Below are positions 51,441 through 59,967 of a stretch of 64,000 nucleotides of DNA, piece by piece. The stretch lies in contig NZ_JADBEJ010000005.1 in NCBI RefSeq assembly GCF_014873915.1, positions 1,054,001 to 1,118,000 of the forward strand, in the 5' to 3' direction. Positions within the stretch are counted from its first letter, which is position 1; each line of letters begins with the position of its first letter. Source of the DNA: Amycolatopsis roodepoortensis. Lineage in GTDB: Bacteria > Actinomycetota > Actinomycetes > Mycobacteriales > Pseudonocardiaceae. The translations under genes were made by a program, and so were the position numbers. A model generated the notes under the pieces. That model saw nothing but the letters and a program-made list of their open reading frames with translations, was not told the origin of the DNA and searched no databases.

Positions 51441-52795
51441 GGCCGCTGGTCGTGCTGGGCGACGCCTTGCTGGACATCGACGTCGACGGCACGTCGGACC
51501 GGCTCTGCCCGGACGCGCCGGTCCCCGTGGTCGACCTCGCCCGTGAATGGCGGCGGCCGGGCGGCGCCGGGCTGGCCGCGTTGCTCGCGGCCCGGTCCAC
51601 CGCCGAGGTCGTCCTCGTCACCCCGCTGGGTGGCGACCAAGCGGGCCGCACCTTGGCGGGGCTTCTGGAGCGCGAGGTCCGGGTGGTGCCGATGCCGTTG
51701 TGCGGCACCACCGTCACCAAGACGCGGGTTCGCGCCGCCGGACAGTCCCTGGTCCGCCTCGACAGCGGTGACGGGAGGGCTGAGCACTCGCCGCTCACCG
51801 CCGGCGTGCGTGAAGCGCTGCGTTCGGCGGGCGCGATCCTCGTCGCCGACTACGGCCGTGGCGTGACCGGCCATCCGGAGGTCCGGGAGCTGCTCGCCGA
51901 ACTGGCGGGCACCATCCCGGTCGTCTGGGATCCGCATCCCCGCGGAGCCGAGCCGGTCGCGGGAATCCGGCTCGCCACCCCGAATCTCGCCGAATCCGAG
52001 CAGCTCACCGAGTCCCGCGCCGACGCCGAGGACCTGGCGAAGCAGGTGCACTCGCTCTGGAAGGCCGACGCGGTCTGTGTCACCACGGGGTCCCGTGGCG
52101 CGGTGCTGACCGAGGGCGGCTCGTGCACCACATTCCGGCCGCCGTCGGGCGTCGTCGCCAAGGACACTTGCGGCGCGGGTGACCGCTTCGCGTCCGCGGT
52201 CACCGCCGCGCTGCTCGACGGGGCGTCCACCGCCGACGCGGTGGCCACAGGGGTCGAGACGGCGGCGCGGTTCGTCGCCACGGGTGGCGCCGCCACGCTG
52301 TCCACTGTGGACAACGAACCGCGGCCGGAGACCGCGCACCACGGCGCTTCGGCGTTCGACGTGGCCGCACGGGTCCGCGCGCGAGGCGGCAGGCTCGTCG
52401 CCACCGGTGGCTGTTTCGACCTGCTGCACCCCGGACACGCCAGTCTGCTCCGGCAGGCTCGCGCCTTGGGCGACGCCCTCGTCGTCTGCCTCAATTCCGA
52501 CGCCTCCGTGCGCGGCCTGAAGGGTCCGGGACGGCCGATCGTGACCGCCAGGGACCGCGCCAGGCTGCTCACCGAGCTCTCGTCGGTCGACGCCGTCGTG
52601 GTGTTCGACGAACCCGATCCCGCCGCGGTACTCGACCGCCTCCGCCCGGACGTCTGGGTCAAGGGCGGCGACTACGCGGACACGGAACTACCCGAAAGCG
52701 CCGTCGTGCGCCGGCACGGCGGCGAGATCGTCCTGATCCCGACCATCCGCGGCTATTCCACCACCCGGCTGGTGGCCGCGGCGGAAGGAGCATGA
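51437..52795 (+). CDS. hldE: Bifunctional heptose-phosphate kinase/nucleotidyltransferase (HldE-like)
   Basis: The 452-residue fusion has a PfkB sugar kinase (LVVLGDALLDIDVDG; catalytic CGAGDRFASAVTAALL near residue 244) and a C-terminal cytidylyltransferase-type domain (TGGCFDLLHPGHASLLRQA near residue 324; WVKGGDY). The order matches enterobacterial HldE, which phosphorylates heptose-7-phosphate and adenylates heptose-1-phosphate. No GmhB phosphatase is in the window. Translation is coupled to the GmhA-like gene. Confidence 0.92.
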   Translation: MRPLVVLGDALLDIDVDGTSDRLCPDAPVPVVDLAREWRRPGGAGLAALLAARSTAEVVLVTPLGGDQAGRTLAGLLEREVRVVPMPLCGTTVTKTRVRAAGQSLVRLDSGDGRAEHSPLTAGVREALRSAGAILVADYGRGVTGHPEVRELLAELAGTIPVVWDPHPRGAEPVAGIRLATPNLAESEQLTESRADAEDLAKQVHSLWKADAVCVTTGSRGAVLTEGGSCTTFRPPSGVVAKDTCGAGDRFASAVTAALLDGASTADAVATGVETAARFVATGGAATLSTVDNEPRPETAHHGASAFDVAARVRARGGRLVATGGCFDLLHPGHASLLRQARALGDALVVCLNSDASVRGLKGPGRPIVTARDRARLLTELSSVDAVVVFDEPDPAAVLDRLRPDVWVKGGDYADTELPESAVVRRHGGEIVLIPTIRGYSTTRLVAAAEGA

Positions 52796-53481
52796 TGCGC
52801 CCTCTCGGCAACGTCCTGATCACCGGCGGCGCCTCCGGACTCGGTGCCGCGACCGTCGAAGCCGTCCGCGAAGCGGGTGGTACGCCCCTTGTCATCGACC
52901 GCGCCGAACCGGCGGCCGACGTCGCCTTCGTCCGGGCCGACCTGGCCGATTCCGCCGCGGCCGCGAGCGCCGTGGACGAGCTCGCCCAACGGGCGGGCGG
53001 CATCGACGGCGTCTTCACCGCAGCGGGGACCGACGCGTGCGGCGCCCTCGACGAAGTGTCCACAGAGGACTGGGAACGCGTCGTGCGGGTCAATCTGCTC
53101 GGCACGGCGGCGGTCGTCCGCGCGGCGCTGCCCCATCTGCGGCTGAGCCACGGCACGGTGGTGACCTGCGCGTCGACGCTGGGGCTGCGGGTGGCCGGGG
53201 ACGCGAGCGCCTACTGCGCCTCGAAATTCGGCGTCGTCGGCTTCACCAGGGCACTCGCCATGGAGCTGGCGGGCCGGGTCGGGGTGACCCTGCTCGTCCC
53301 CGGCGGGATGCACACGGCGTTCTTCGACGACCGGGCCGAGCAGTACAAGCCGCCGCCGGACGCGAAACTCAACCAGCCCGAGCATGTCGCGGCTTCGGTG
53401 GTGTTCGCGCTGTCCCAGCCGCCAGGCTGCGAGGTCCGCGAACTCGTGGTGTGCGCTTCGGAAGAGGGGTCGTGGCCGTGA
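52795..53481 (+). CDS. Short-chain dehydrogenase/reductase
   Basis: The 228-residue classical SDR has NVLITGGASGLGAATVEAV, CASTLGLRVAGDASAYCASKFGVVGF containing the Ser-Tyr-Lys triad, and PGGMHTAFFDD. It may alter a sugar or a heptose intermediate; it is not the extended SDR type of HldD. It is coupled at both ends: GGAAGGAG and ATG 52795 at the HldE stop, and GTGA into the GT9 gene. Confidence 0.9.
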   Translation: MRPLGNVLITGGASGLGAATVEAVREAGGTPLVIDRAEPAADVAFVRADLADSAAAASAVDELAQRAGGIDGVFTAAGTDACGALDEVSTEDWERVVRVNLLGTAAVVRAALPHLRLSHGTVVTCASTLGLRVAGDASAYCASKFGVVGFTRALAMELAGRVGVTLLVPGGMHTAFFDDRAEQYKPPPDAKLNQPEHVAASVVFALSQPPGCEVRELVVCASEEGSWP

Positions 53482-54416
53482 CCAGTGGCATCCTCGTGCT
53501 GCGCGCCCTCGGCCTGGGGGATCTGCTCACCGCGATTCCCGCGCTGCGGGCACTGCGCCGCGCCTTCGACGGCGAGCGGCTGGTGCTCGCCGCACCCGAG
53601 AAGCTGCGCGACATCGTCGAACTGATCGACGCGGTGGACGAGCTGCTCCCGACGGCCGGTCTGGGCGAACTGTCCTGGCCCGGCGAGCCGCCGCGGCTGG
53701 CGGTCAACCTGCACGGCCGCGGCCCGGAGAGCATCCACGACCTGCTCGCCCAGGAGCCGCTCGAACTGATCACGTACCGGCATCCGGACTTCCCGGGCGT
53801 CGACGGCCCGGACTGGCCCGCCGAAGCGCACGAAGTCGACCGCTGGTGCCGTCTGCTGGAGGCCGCCCGCATCCCGGCCGACCGCACCGATCTCGCGCTG
53901 CCGCCGCCGCCCGGTCCCAGCCCGGCGGCGGGCGCGGTGGTGATCCACCCCGGGGCCGCGTTCGCCGCCCGGCGCTGGCCGCCGGACCGGTACGCGCGGG
54001 TGGCGCGGGCGCTCTCCGGAAGTCACCGGGTGGTCGTCACGGGAAACGCGGCGGAAGCACCGCTCGCCCGCGAGATCGCCGAAGCGGCCGGGCTGCCGGC
54101 CGAGTCGGTGCTCGCCGGCGACGGGCTCGCCGAACTGGCCGCGACCGTGGCCGAAGCGCGGCTGGTCATCTGCGGCGACACCGGTGTCGGGCACCTCGCC
54201 ACCGCATACGGGACGCCGTCGGTCCTGCTGTTCGGGCCGACCCCGCCGAGGCTGTGGGGCCCGCCTCCCGAGGCCCGGCAGCACACCGTCCTCTGGGTGG
54301 GCGACGTCGGCGATCCGCACGGCGAAGCCCCGGATCCTGGGTTGCTGCTGCTACGTGAGGAGCGCGTCCTCGCCGCGGCCGAAGGCCTGCTGGCCGCGGG
54401 GGCATCCCGTGGGTGA
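53478..54416 (+). CDS. Glycosyltransferase family 9 (heptosyltransferase-like)
   Basis: The 312-residue protein has VLRALGLGDLLTAIPALRALRRAFD at the start and CGDTGVGHLATAYGTPSVLLFGPTPP near the C-terminus, the GT9 ADP-heptose site. In Gram-negatives this family adds heptose to lipid A core. Here, beside a heptose-nucleotide pathway, it probably adds heptose to another acceptor. The GTG at 53478 overlaps the SDR stop. Confidence 0.92.
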   Translation: MTSGILVLRALGLGDLLTAIPALRALRRAFDGERLVLAAPEKLRDIVELIDAVDELLPTAGLGELSWPGEPPRLAVNLHGRGPESIHDLLAQEPLELITYRHPDFPGVDGPDWPAEAHEVDRWCRLLEAARIPADRTDLALPPPPGPSPAAGAVVIHPGAAFAARRWPPDRYARVARALSGSHRVVVTGNAAEAPLAREIAEAAGLPAESVLAGDGLAELAATVAEARLVICGDTGVGHLATAYGTPSVLLFGPTPPRLWGPPPEARQHTVLWVGDVGDPHGEAPDPGLLLLREERVLAAAEGLLAAGASRG

Positions 54417-55719
54417 GCGGGTCGGGGTGATCGGCGCCGGCTACGTCGGGCTCACGAGCGCCGCGTGCTTCACCCAGCTGGGGCATCAGGTGGTCTGCGT
54501 CGACAACGATCAGTCCAAAGTGGAGGCCCTGCGGCGCGGCGAGGTCACCATCGTCGAGCCGGGGCTCACGGAACTCGTCCGGGACGGCCTGGGCTGTGGA
54601 CGGCTCCGGTTCACCACCACGCCGGACGAGCTGTCCGATGTGGACTTCGTGTTTCTGTGCCTACCCACTCCGGAAGGGAAGGACGGTGCCGCCGACGTCC
54701 GGGTGCTGGAAGAGGTCGTTGCCACGCTTCCCGGGCTGCTGCGGCCGGGGTGTGTCGTCGTCACCAAGTCCACCGTCCCGGTCGGCACCGGGGCCCGGCT
54801 GACGGAGCTGCTCGGGCGGCCGGATCTGCCCGTGGTGAGCAATCCCGAGTTCCTCCGCGAGGGGCACGCCGTCGAAGACTTCCTGACGCCCGACCGGATC
54901 GTCCTCGGTGCGGTGCCGGAGCACCGGGCGTCCGCCGAACGGGTGGCCGCGTTGTACGGCGAGACGAACGCGCCGGTGTGGTTCACCGATCCGGCCAGCG
55001 CCGAGCTCACGAAGTACGCCAGCAACGCGTTCCTGGCGCTGAAAGTGTCCTATGTGAACGTCCTCGCCGAACTGTGCGAGCACTACGGCGCCGACATCCG
55101 CGACGTCGGGCGGCTCATGGGGCTCGATTCCCGGATCGGCCCCGCCTTCCTCGTGCCGGGCCCCGGCTGGGGCGGCTCGTGCCTGCCCAAGGACACCGCC
55201 GCGCTGCTGCGGACCGCCGACCACGCTGGCGTCGACTTCGGCATCCTGCGTGACGCCATGAAGGCCAACGCGCGCCAGCGGGCGGCCGTCGTGCGGAAGA
55301 TCCGCCTCGCGATCACCGGGGTTTCGGACGGCTCGCTCTCGGGCATCCGTATCGGGTTGCTCGGGCTGGCGTTCAAGGCGGGGACCGGGGATCTGCGCGA
55401 GTCCCCCGCGCTCGCGGTCGCGCGGGAGCTCGCCAGGAGCGGCGCGGTGCTGACCGCGTACGACCCCGGTGTCGAGGCCGTCGAACCGGACATCGTCCAG
55501 GTCGTCGACGACCCGTACCTGGTCGCGAAGGACGCGGCGGCGCTGGTGGTGCTCACCGAGTGGCCCGAGTTCCGCGAGCTCGACTGGGAACGGCTCGCCG
55601 CCGCCACCGAGCGCGCCGTCGTCGTCGACGCCAGGAATCTCCTGGATCCGGCGACCGTCGGCGAGGCGGGCTTCACCCATACGGGGCTCGGTACCGACCC
55701 GAACAGGAGGACAGGATGA
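54409..55719 (+). CDS. UDP-glucose/GDP-mannose dehydrogenase family protein
   Basis: The 436-residue protein has the NAD site RVGVIGAGYVGLTSAACFTQLGH, catalytic Cys in WGGSCLPKDTAALL (about residue 257), the LGLAFKAGTGDLRESPAL block and a C-terminal UDPG_MGDP_dh_C domain. It oxidises a nucleotide sugar twice to the uronic acid, most likely UDP-glucose to UDP-glucuronate. Its start overlaps the GT9 gene end by 8 bp. Confidence 0.93.
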   Translation: MGERVGVIGAGYVGLTSAACFTQLGHQVVCVDNDQSKVEALRRGEVTIVEPGLTELVRDGLGCGRLRFTTTPDELSDVDFVFLCLPTPEGKDGAADVRVLEEVVATLPGLLRPGCVVVTKSTVPVGTGARLTELLGRPDLPVVSNPEFLREGHAVEDFLTPDRIVLGAVPEHRASAERVAALYGETNAPVWFTDPASAELTKYASNAFLALKVSYVNVLAELCEHYGADIRDVGRLMGLDSRIGPAFLVPGPGWGGSCLPKDTAALLRTADHAGVDFGILRDAMKANARQRAAVVRKIRLAITGVSDGSLSGIRIGLLGLAFKAGTGDLRESPALAVARELARSGAVLTAYDPGVEAVEPDIVQVVDDPYLVAKDAAALVVLTEWPEFRELDWERLAAATERAVVVDARNLLDPATVGEAGFTHTGLGTDPNRRTG

Positions 55720-56327
55720 CCCAGCCGTTGAAGGCCCTCGCACTGGTGTGCTCGCTCAAACCGTCGCCGGCGCCATCGAGCAGCGCGCTGATCGCCCAGC
55801 AGCTGCTCGACGAACTGGCCGGGCACGGCGCCACCGGCGAACTCGTGCGCGTGGTCGACCACGACGTCAAACCCGGCGTGGAAGGCGACATGGGCGACGG
55901 TGACGCCTGGCCGGAGATCCGCCGGAAGATCGCCGCGGCCGACATCCTGCTGATCTCCACGCCGACCTGGGTCGGCCACATGTCCAGTGTGGCCCAGCGC
56001 GTGCTGGAACGGCTCGACGCCGAACTGTCCGAAACGGACGAAGAGGGCAGGCCCGCGATGTTCGGCAAGGTCGGTGTCACCGCCGTCGTCGGCAACGAGG
56101 ACGGCGCCCACAAGATCACCGCAGACCTGTTCCAGGCCCTCAACGACGTCGGATTCACCGTGCCCGCCCAGGGCGGGACCTATTGGAACGGCGAGGCGAT
56201 GAAGGGCGGCGACTACAACGATCTCGACGAAACGCCCGAAGCGGTCGCCTCGACCAACGCGACCCTCGCGCGCAACGCCGTCCACTTGGCGAACCTGCTG
56301 AGGGAGAAGCAGTACCCCGCTTCCTGA
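55716..56327 (+). CDS. Flavodoxin family / NADPH-dependent FMN reductase-like protein
   Basis: The 203-residue protein has the FMN phosphate loop CSLKPSPAPSSSALIAQQLL, STPTWVGHMSSVAQRVLERLD (flavin-binding turn) and GNEDGAHKITADLFQALNDVGF. It reduces flavins or quinones in the cytosol. AGGAGG at 55705 and an ATGA overlap couple it to the dehydrogenase gene. Its place at the end of a glycan operon is unexplained. Confidence 0.9.
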   Translation: MTQPLKALALVCSLKPSPAPSSSALIAQQLLDELAGHGATGELVRVVDHDVKPGVEGDMGDGDAWPEIRRKIAAADILLISTPTWVGHMSSVAQRVLERLDAELSETDEEGRPAMFGKVGVTAVVGNEDGAHKITADLFQALNDVGFTVPAQGGTYWNGEAMKGGDYNDLDETPEAVASTNATLARNAVHLANLLREKQYPAS

Positions 56328-56368
56328 CGCCAAGTGTGAACGACGCCACACCGGGGTACCCCGTCTCC

Positions 56369-56749
56369 ATGATCGTCAAAACCCTGGCGTTCGGTATTTG
56401 CCTGCTGCTCGCCGGCTGTACCGGAGCGAGTGGGCAAGGGCCGGCGAAAGAGGCCGCCGCGCGGTTCCTCGGCGCGCTCGCGTCGGGTGATCACCGCTCG
56501 GCGTGCGCGCTGCTGGCGCCCCGGGCCCAGGAGTCCTGGGCACCCGAGAGCTGTGAACGCGGCCTGGCGGGCGCGGACGTCCCGGGCGGAACGCCCGAAA
56601 CGGTTTCCGTCTGGAGCGAAGAAGCCCAGGTGAAGACCGCCCGCGACACCCTCTTCCTGCACGAATCCTCCACCGGATGGGTGATCACGGGCGCGGGCTG
56701 CCGCCACCGGAACGAGCAGGTCTACGACTGCGCGGTGGGTGGACCGTGA
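56369..56749 (+). CDS. Putative lipoprotein (126 aa)
   Basis: The short signal MIVKTLAFGICLLLAGCTG has a lipobox (LLAGC, Cys about residue 17), so it is lipid-anchored. The rest (AKEAAARFLGALASGDHRSACALLAPRA) resembles DUF4878-like domains with an SAC helix and paired Cys residues. An alternative GTG start at 56336 is possible. It overlaps the 29-aa ORF. Confidence 0.75.
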   Translation: MIVKTLAFGICLLLAGCTGASGQGPAKEAAARFLGALASGDHRSACALLAPRAQESWAPESCERGLAGADVPGGTPETVSVWSEEAQVKTARDTLFLHESSTGWVITGAGCRHRNEQVYDCAVGGP

Positions 56750-56835
56750 AAGCGCGCCCGGTGTTCACCGTCTACCTCGTCTTCGTCGTGGCCGTTCTCG
56801 GCTATTGCGTCCTACTGGGCCTGCTCCACCGGTGA
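56746..56835 (+). CDS. Small single-pass membrane protein (29 aa)
   Basis: A GTG at 56746 overlaps the stop of the lipoprotein gene (GTGA). The peptide is almost one hydrophobic helix (VFTVYLVFVVAVLGYCVLLG) with a basic N-terminus and a C-terminal HR. It ends 12 bp before the DUF6766 start, whose AAGGAGGCGG begins at its stop. Tight coupling on both sides makes it likely real. Function is unknown. Confidence 0.6.
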   Translation: MKARPVFTVYLVFVVAVLGYCVLLGLLHR

Positions 56836-56847
56836 AGGAGGCGGAAG

Positions 56848-57522
56848 ATGCGGCGCTTTCTCCGGGACAACGCCCTCTCGCTGGCGTTCGGGCTGCTGTT
56901 CCTGCTGAGCCTCGCGGGACAGGCATTCGCGGGCCTCGCCGCCTACAACGACAGGCGGCTCACGCACGCCGCCGAACCGATCGGCCTGCTCGACTATCTG
57001 ACGTCCGCCGACTTCGCCGTCGATGTCGCCGAAAACTGGCAATCGGAATACCTGCAGTTCTTCCTGTACGTGTTCGCGACCGTGTGGCTGCTTCAGCGCG
57101 GCTCCCCGGAATCGAAACCGGCGGGGCGGGCCGGGCTGGAATCGGACGAAGAGCAGCAGATCGGAAGGCATTCGACGGCCGATTCGCCGAAATGGGCACG
57201 GGCGGGCGGCTGGCGCACGGGAATCTTCTCGATGTCGCTCGGACTGGTGATGCTTGGGCTGTTCCTGCTGTCCTGGCTGGCCCAGTCCGTGGCCGGGATG
57301 AGCGCCTACAACGCCGAGCAGCTCACCGAATTCGGTGATCCGGAGACGTGGTTCGGCTATCTGGCGTCGTCGGACTTCTGGAACCGCACCCTGCAGAACT
57401 GGCAGTCGGAATTCCTCGCCATCGGCTCGATGGCGGTGTTCAGCGTCTACCTGCGCCAGCGCGGCTCCCCCGAATCGAAACCCGTCGGCGCGCCGCACCA
57501 CGTCACCGACGAATCCGGGTGA
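56848..57522 (+). CDS. DUF6766 family membrane protein
   Basis: The 224-residue protein has an internal duplication: each half has a helix (LAFGLLFLLSLAGQAFAG; LGLVMLGLFLLSWLAQSVAG), a SAYN/AAYN motif, a NWQSEYLQ/NWQSEFLA block and LRQRGSPESKP-type end, together about four transmembrane helices. DUF6766 is of unknown function. AAGGAGGCGG lies 12 bp before the ATG. Confidence 0.88.
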   Translation: MRRFLRDNALSLAFGLLFLLSLAGQAFAGLAAYNDRRLTHAAEPIGLLDYLTSADFAVDVAENWQSEYLQFFLYVFATVWLLQRGSPESKPAGRAGLESDEEQQIGRHSTADSPKWARAGGWRTGIFSMSLGLVMLGLFLLSWLAQSVAGMSAYNAEQLTEFGDPETWFGYLASSDFWNRTLQNWQSEFLAIGSMAVFSVYLRQRGSPESKPVGAPHHVTDESG

Positions 57523-57584
57523 TTGAACCGCGGGGAACGGGTATCCGTGCGGCGTCGGACTGACGAGCACGGACAGGAGTGTCC

Positions 57585-58148
57585 ATGACCACCACCACGA
57601 AACACGACCTCGTCTCGGTGATCACCGAGGACCACCGCGCCTTCGAACGGATCTTCCAGGAACTCGAATCCGGCAAGGGCGGTGATCAGCACCGCAAGGA
57701 CCTCGCGGACCACGTGATCGCCGAACTCGTGCGGCATTCGATCGCCGAAGAGCAGCACATGTATCCCGCCGCACGGAAGCACCTTCCGGACGGCGACGAG
57801 GTCGCCGACCACGAGATCGAGGAGCACGCCGAAGCCGAACGCGTGATGAACGACCTCATCGGCCTGGACCCGTCGGACAAGCGGTTCGACGAACTGGTCG
57901 GCAAGCTGATCGAGGACGTCCGGCACCATATCGAAGAGGAAGAGAGCGACCTGCTGCCGAAGCTGCAGGCCGCCTGCTCGCCGGAAGATCTGCGGGAACT
58001 GGGTGAGAAGGTGTTGCGGGCCAAGGAGATCGCGCCGACGCGGCCGCATCCCGCCGCTCCCGACCGGCCGCCGGCGAACCGGATCCTCGCGCCGGGGACG
58101 GCGTTCATCGACAAGATCCGGGACGCGCTGGCGGGCCGCGCCACCTGA
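57585..58148 (+). CDS. Hemerythrin domain protein
   Basis: The 187-residue protein has the H-D/E ligand set of hemerythrin-like domains: ITEDHRAFERIFQELE, HSIAEEQHMYPAARKHL, EEHAEAERVMNDLIG and VRHHIEEEESDLLPKL, forming a non-haem di-iron site that binds O2 or senses redox state. It is cytosolic. AGGAG lies 5 bp before ATG 57585. A Pro-rich tail follows. It is the last chromosomal gene before the mobile remnant. Confidence 0.92.
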   Translation: MTTTTKHDLVSVITEDHRAFERIFQELESGKGGDQHRKDLADHVIAELVRHSIAEEQHMYPAARKHLPDGDEVADHEIEEHAEAERVMNDLIGLDPSDKRFDELVGKLIEDVRHHIEEEESDLLPKLQAACSPEDLRELGEKVLRAKEIAPTRPHPAAPDRPPANRILAPGTAFIDKIRDALAGRAT

Positions 58149-58190
58149 GCTTGCCGGAATGCCGTGAAGGCCTCCTTGGCGGCTTTTCAA

Positions 58191-58264
58191 CTTAGGTTCC
58201 CGAACTCATGAACGGAACCCAAGCCAAAAACGGTGCTGGACCTGCGGGAACGTGGGTCCAGCAC
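58191..58264. repeat. Two adjacent inverted repeats before the recombinase remnant
   Basis: CTTAGGTTCC / GGAACCCAAG (58191-58200 / 58214-58223, 9 of 10 pairs) and GTGCTGGACC / GGTCCAGCAC (58233-58242 / 58255-58264, perfect). They lie in the 232-bp spacer between the hemerythrin gene and the recombinase and may be part of an attachment site or a terminator. A GTGAAGGCCTCCTT half-repeat is at 58164-58177. Nothing else is seen in this spacer. Confidence 0.55.
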
Positions 58265-58380
58265 TCCACCACTGATCATGTCCCTGCCCTGGTGTTGCGT
58301 GCTGTGTCGGCTAGACTCGGCGTGCACGAAATGGGGTCCAATGACGACCGCCGCCCAGCGAGCTTGCTGGGGGTTTGTTC

Positions 58381-59130
58381 ATGACGAAAGCTTTGACTCG
58401 CCGTCTGTCGGGTCGTCGTCTGTCAGAGGTAATCGACTCTGGGGAGTATCCGCAGCTGCGCGCGGTCATTTACGCGAGGGCGTCGAACGCGGTCAAGGGT
58501 CGGAAGGTCTCGGTGGCCTCGCAGATCGCGACGGGCCGCAAGTTCTGCTCCCAACACGGCATCGCCGTGGTCGCGGTCCTGGTGGACAACAACCTGTCGG
58601 GGTCGCGGTACGCGACCGAGGAACGCCAGGACTACAACGAGGCGTTGCGGCTGTTGTCGACCGGGCAGGCAAACACGCTGTGGACGTGGGAGAACTCCCG
58701 GGCTCAGCGGAACCTGTCGGTGTTCGCCAAGCTGCGCGACATTCTGGAAAAGGTCGGGGGCTACTGGGCTTACGACGACCGGATCTATGACATGAACGAT
58801 CCGGACGACCGGATCGACACCGCCGAGGACGCCGTCGACGCGGAGCGGGAGTCGGAGAAGATCCGCAAGCGGACCCGCCGGGGTGTCGAGGCTCGCGCAA
58901 TGGAAGGGCTGTGGGCTGGCCCGCTGGGCTACGGGTACCGGATCGTCTATGACCAGCGGACAGGCGAGGCGCACCGTGAGGTGGATCCGGAGACGGCGCC
59001 GTTCGCGGAGGCGATCGTGGACCGGTTGATCGAGGAACCGAACGCGTCGGTGCTGGCGCGGGAGCTGATCGAGGCGGGTGTTCCGTGCGCTCGCGGTCAC
59101 GTGTGGCGGGCAGACCACGTGAAGAAGCTG
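58381..59130 (+). pseudogene. Large serine recombinase, 3'-truncated
   Basis: The frame opens with ATG 58381 and reads a serine resolvase/invertase domain (RAVIYARASNAVKGRKVSVASQ, TWENSRAQRNLSVFAKLRD) and the start of the Recombinase domain (EKIRKRTRRGVEARAMEGLWAG, RAHVKKL). About residue 250 the sequence stops matching and continues as antisense of a phage tape-measure gene to a stop at 59520. The Zn-ribbon and coiled-coil C-terminus needed for integration is absent, so it is probably inactive. Confidence 0.8.
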
Positions 59131-59712
59131 CAACACCTTGAGCGCGTCGGAGAACCCGGAGATCCCGAGCTTGAGCGTCTGCAGGATCGCCACGGCCGCG
59201 AGCCCGGCAGCAGGAACCGCCAGCAACGACCCCGACGCGGTGGCCGCGACCGACCCGAGACCGCCCAACGCGGTCCCGGCCTGCCCGGCACCGGCCGCCA
59301 TCGCCCCGTACTTCAAGGTGGCCAGACCGACCGCGCCCGAGTGCAGCGCTATCGCACCGGTCGCCGACCGCATCCGCGAGTCCACGTCGGACAGGCCGCG
59401 GATACTCGCGCCGACCGACTTGTCCAGGACGACCTTGAGCGTGATGTTCTGCCCGTCGAGACGGCGTTTCAGCGCAGCGAAGCGGGTTTCGGCCGGTTCA
59501 GAGTCCAGCTCGGCCACTAGCCGGATCGCGATCTGATCGCCTTCACGGGCGGCGACGTGCAGCTGTTCGCGCAGCAGCGCGGTTTTCACCTCGGCCGACA
59601 GGCTGACCTTCGGGGCCTGCCCTTCGGCCTCACGGACTTGGTCGCGGAGGTGACGTCCGAGACCCTGCAACGAGGGCGTGATCTTGAGGTAGGCGTGAGC
59701 GACCGAGGCCAC
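59130..59712 (-). pseudogene. Phage tail tape-measure protein, 3'-truncated
   Basis: From GTG 59712 the minus strand reads VASVAHAYLKITPSLQGLGRHLRDQVREAEGQ-type tape-measure N-terminus, then a helical Ala-rich stretch with a hydrophobic core (SGSLLAVPAAGLAAVAILQTLKLGI). Tape-measure proteins normally run to 700 residues or more; this stops matching near residue 195, at the junction with the recombinase. AGGTGG precedes the start. Confidence 0.75.
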
Positions 59713-59736
59713 GGGCGTTCACCACCTGGACGAAAA

Positions 59737-59967
59737 TCAGTCGTTGCGTATCCACAACGCGATCTCGCGCAACGACTTCAGCTCCGCGCCACCTGGCGCG
59801 TTCTCCGTGCGGGAGTTGATGGCGTTCGACAGTGGTTCCCATGTATCCAGCGGCCCGGCCAGTTGGGTATCCGTGACATCCTGGCCCAGGGCCACAGCGA
59901 CGGTTGCCCACAGTGCTGTCAGCCGGCGTTCGGTCGTAGCCAGAGCAGCTCGGCACGGGTCATCGCG
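59737..59967 (-). CDS. Phage tail-region ORF with no clear start
   Basis: A third minus-strand frame, overlapping the end of the chaperone fusion, reads RDDPCRAALATTERRLTALW... and ends ELKSLREIALWIRND. It has no ATG; its start is not determined and the coordinate is that of the open frame. It lies where siphophages have genes between the tail chaperone and tape measure. Confidence 0.4.
   Translation of the reverse strand, partial: RDDPCRAALATTERRLTALWATVAVALGQDVTDTQLAGPLDTWEPLSNAINSRTENAPGGAELKSLREIALWIRND

Noticed and set aside
58381..59520. Whole plus-strand frame as one 380-aa recombinase
   Set aside because: After about residue 250 the reading is antisense to a tape-measure gene, so the full frame is a chimera.
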